From: Eleginops maclovinus
Taxonomy: Eukaryota > Chordata > Actinopteri > Perciformes > Eleginopidae
NCBI RefSeq assembly: GCF_036324505.1
Contig: NC_086366.1
Span: forward strand, 8,929,427-8,993,426
Length of the DNA stretch: 64,000 bases
Direction: 5' to 3'
This document shows positions 61,231-64,000 of this stretch, one piece after another; the first letter of the stretch is position 1, and each line of letters begins with the position of its first letter. The notes under the pieces are model-generated. The model was not told the DNA's origin. It searched no databases and saw only the letters and a program-made list of their open reading frames with translations. The position numbers and the translations under genes were made by a program.

Positions 61231-63807
61231 TCAGCCATACTGGACCATGGGGTGGTCGCTCCAGGGAGGCAGGTTGCTGAGATTCTCCTCAGTGGCTGCA
61301 TCGATGGGCCAGCCCCAGGACTTAAAGAACGCAGACAGGTTCATCTCCACAGTCTGGGAGAAGGTCACAGCATACAGGTTCATCTTTCCATTGTTGTCCT
61401 TTGGAGCGGTGCTCATCTTGAGGTAGGCATCAAACACCTTCTTAAAGGCATCCCAGCCAAACTTATCTTGGAGCTGCATGGAAGGAGACACAGGTAAAGG
61501 CAAATGTAAGCGAAAAGATTTCTCTTATTTTTCCCACCATTTTAGTTCAGTGTTTAATGAGTGTAAAAGCCTCACTGGGTCAAATGGGGCTAAAAACGTT
61601 CAGTCTTATTGAGGTCAAAACACAAAGTGGTAGTTTGTACTGGTTTATGATTTTAATTCTTTCATTTTGTCCCACTGCTCAATTTGCCATGAGTTGGAAC
61701 AAGTTTTGGAAATGATGTGCTAATTTTTCCAACAATATAGTAGTGAGCACCAGGTGCTCTAAAAAAAATAACCCTATTTAACCATCAAAGTCAGCCGTGT
61801 TGGGTTTATTGCAAATTTGAGTTGAGGGCTTACAGCAGGACATTTGTTATTTCTTACCTGCATGTATGTTTCCAGTGCCACCCACATGCTCCAGGTGCCG
61901 AGCTTCTTGCCCCCCTCAGCATAATTCTTTGCTCGACTATTGCGCTTTCCTAAGGTCATGTTCGGATGAGCCTGCATTAAACAAGATGAAATTGTATCAT
62001 TGTTAACAGAATTTAGCTAAATCAACTACAAAAAAAAAGACTTGTGACGTTGTCTTTGGCCTATTGATATGAAAAAGTGTGATATTAAATTTGAAGACCA
62101 GACTTTTCTATCCATTGGTTTACATGTTTTTTCAAAATAGAAACCCTACCTTTCCCCTTTGGATCCCGAACACCTCTTCATGCACATACACTGACCACAG
62201 GTTGCATGTACACTCTGTGGTGTTTGGTCTGAATTCCCAGCAGCGTCTCTGTTGGTTGTGTCCCAGTTCATGGATGGGCCCCCACAGACCTTTCCCCCTA
62301 ATATGGGCAGTGCTGACCAGCTGAGCTGCTACGGGTTTGTGTGCCATGATAGGATAACCTGCATGCATGAAACCTGGATTGAAATAAACAGTGTTATAGC
62401 AACTTCAAATGTACCCATAGGTGTGAATGGGAATAGTACCCTGTCTATTTGTGTTAAATCTGTGATTAGTTGACCTCTCCATGGTGGACCCTGCCTCTAA
62501 CCCAGCATGAGTTGGGAAAGGCTCCATATTTCCGTGGCTCTCAACAAGATAAACAAAAGAGGAAATGCCCTATACACTCACCATGGGAAATCTGCACATC
62601 TGTCACAAAGCGTTCTTTGCGAGGAAATTTGTGTGGTTTAGCAGCCAGATCAGCGATGCTCCTCATGATCTCATCCCACAGTGCTGCCAGCTCATCAGGG
62701 CGCTCCAAGTTTCTAACAACATCAGATGGTACGGTAAGGATGATGTTTTCAAACTCCAACTCTGCCCAGGGTGATGGAGCTGTGCGTAGCCACCACCAAG
62801 CAGCTGGTGTTGTCACGCCTGAAGAGAACAGAGAGTGTTGATGTGTTTAAAACTGAGCAATGTATTACTTCAATATTGTGTTTTTTACCTACATACATTT
62901 TTGACACCTGCTAAACTGAAATAATTATATTTTACAGAAGTGATATTTAATAAGAACTTATTAGTTTGCATTATATCTTGAACACGATGCTCTTATTGAC
63001 CCTGCTCTGAATCCCAAAGTAAGCCAAAGTTATTCTCAAACAGTGTTGTGACATTAGTGCAACAAAAGTAGCAGCCAGTTATACAAATGGTAAATTAGCA
63101 TATATTGCACATCAAAAGTGTTATAGCAAAACAGTAGAGCCATAGTCTGTATTTTGTGGTGGTCTACCAGGGAGAAAAAACTCAGGTATCTCTCTATGAG
63201 GCACATAGGGTGAAGCAGCCTGTCACTGAAGGAGCGGCACAGTGCAGACAGGGCGTCCTGGAGGGTGTGGGACACAATATCCAACAGGGCCATCATTATC
63301 CTGTCTCACACCTCCTCCACATTTTCCAGCGGACTCACCAGGACAGATCTGGCCTTCATTTAGAGTGTATCTTCCTGTCAGCAACATACATAACATAACA
63401 ATGGCTGATGCCCCTACTGATTAAAAAAAAGTTTATAGGAGGGCCCCCTGTACTCCACAAGAGGTCAGTCTCTACAGCAAATAAAGTCTCCGCTGTCCCT
63501 TTTTGTATAGAGCACGGAGTTATTCGACCAGTCCAGTTTATAGCTCAGGTGAACACCTTCCCTTTGCATACCACAGTCACCAAAACACAGACTCACCTGA
63601 TTTATAATATGGTGCAGGTACAGCCATCTGCACTATCACCTGAAGGCGCTCTACTTTTGATTTAGGGGGAGCCAACAGGTAGATGAGCCCCCCCCACAGG
63701 TTGCACACCTGCATCATTTGTGCGGTTATTGCAAACCGCTCACAAACACATGATGCTCTCTTTATCACTGTAGCATTCAGGCGGTCTGTTTGACAGCCAA
63801 TTTGGAT
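61231..63807 (-). CDS. TRPM8-channel-associated-factor-like protein, M60 peptidase C-terminal part (partial at right edge)
   Basis: Exons in transcription order: 63807-63597, 62818-62582, 62358-62150, 61971-61858 and 61473-61231 (stop TGA). All boundaries are GT-AG and phases agree. Upstream exons lie beyond the window. Protein segments include [157 protein letters not shown] and [20 protein letters not shown]. Together these are the M60-like peptidase region of TCAF family proteins. In mammals these proteins bind TRPM8 and alter its trafficking to the cell surface. Here the HELGH zinc motif is complete, with VHEE downstream. A possible ancient repeat lies in the first intron. Confidence 0.92.
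63060..63410 (-). mobile_element. possible LINE fragment in the tcaf intron, unit 2
   Basis: Counterpart of 42640-42990, almost identical. The minus strand encodes [20 protein letters not shown] and [15 protein letters not shown]. Its presence in both units shows it is older than the duplication. Confidence 0.35.
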
Positions 63808-64000
63808 CTGAGGAAGACATAGAATATGTGTTATGGATTGTAAGTATACTTTTTAGACTAGATGTTGGGGATGGGTGGGGTCTGTTGCATCTGCAGGGGA
63901 TCAGGTGTGAAAGAGAGCAGGGATATGTTAAGGGTAGGACTCGCTGCTGTGGGGTTAGCATCGGGTGGATCGGACCTCAACTAGGGGCCCGCCATTACCA

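Overview
The window looks like nuclear DNA of a ray-finned fish, probably a percomorph teleost. Genes are split by spliceosomal introns with GT-AG boundaries. The repeats are typical of fish: a Tc1-like element, L2 and Rex1-like LINEs, a BEL/Pao element, hAT elements and long (CA)n tracts. Five vertebrate gene families can be read exon by exon: cep164 (minus strand, 5' part), apoa1 (plus), a TBX1/TBX10-subfamily T-box gene (plus), bace1 (plus, two tandem copies) and a TRPM8-channel-associated-factor (TCAF)-like M60 peptidase gene (minus, one live partial copy and one pseudogene). In human, CEP164, BACE1 and APOA1 all lie on 11q23, so the grouping fits conserved synteny.

Layout. 1-10.9 kb: cep164, read right to left from a start codon at 10151, with a 5' UTR exon near 10.7-10.86 kb; it leaves the window at base 1. 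Its introns hold an intact Tc1-like transposon (2809-4403), a decayed L2 LINE (4789-5959) and a retroposon tail. 10.9-16.8 kb: no gene seen. 16.8-19.2 kb: apoa1 with a TATA box and a DR1-type nuclear-receptor site. 20.3-22.9 kb: T-box gene. 23.3-25.6 kb: nested transposons.

26.08-63.69 kb: a tandem segmental duplication. Unit 1 (26076-43600) and unit 2 (43601-about 63689) each hold a complete nine-exon bace1 gene plus TCAF sequence. The junction at 43600/43601 joins sequence inside a TCAF exon directly to sequence 5' of bace1. Both bace1 reading frames are open, with 539 and 532 codons, both catalytic aspartates, all splice sites and the DDISLLK tail. The TCAF copy in unit 1 is cut off by the junction and carries stops and deletions. 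The unit 2 copy continues past the right edge and keeps an HELGH zinc motif.

The two units differ by several insertions, each in only one unit: probable solo LTRs and a Rex1-like LINE in unit 1; a BEL/Pao element in intron 4, an hAT element, a putative LTR and a 226-bp (GT)n tract in unit 2. The most interesting protein-level change is a 21-base coding repeat in bace1 exon 8, present three times in copy A and twice in copy B, just before a conserved disulfide cysteine.

All exon calls come from reading frame, splice-site and phase consistency by eye, plus recognition of protein families. No alignment or search was run.
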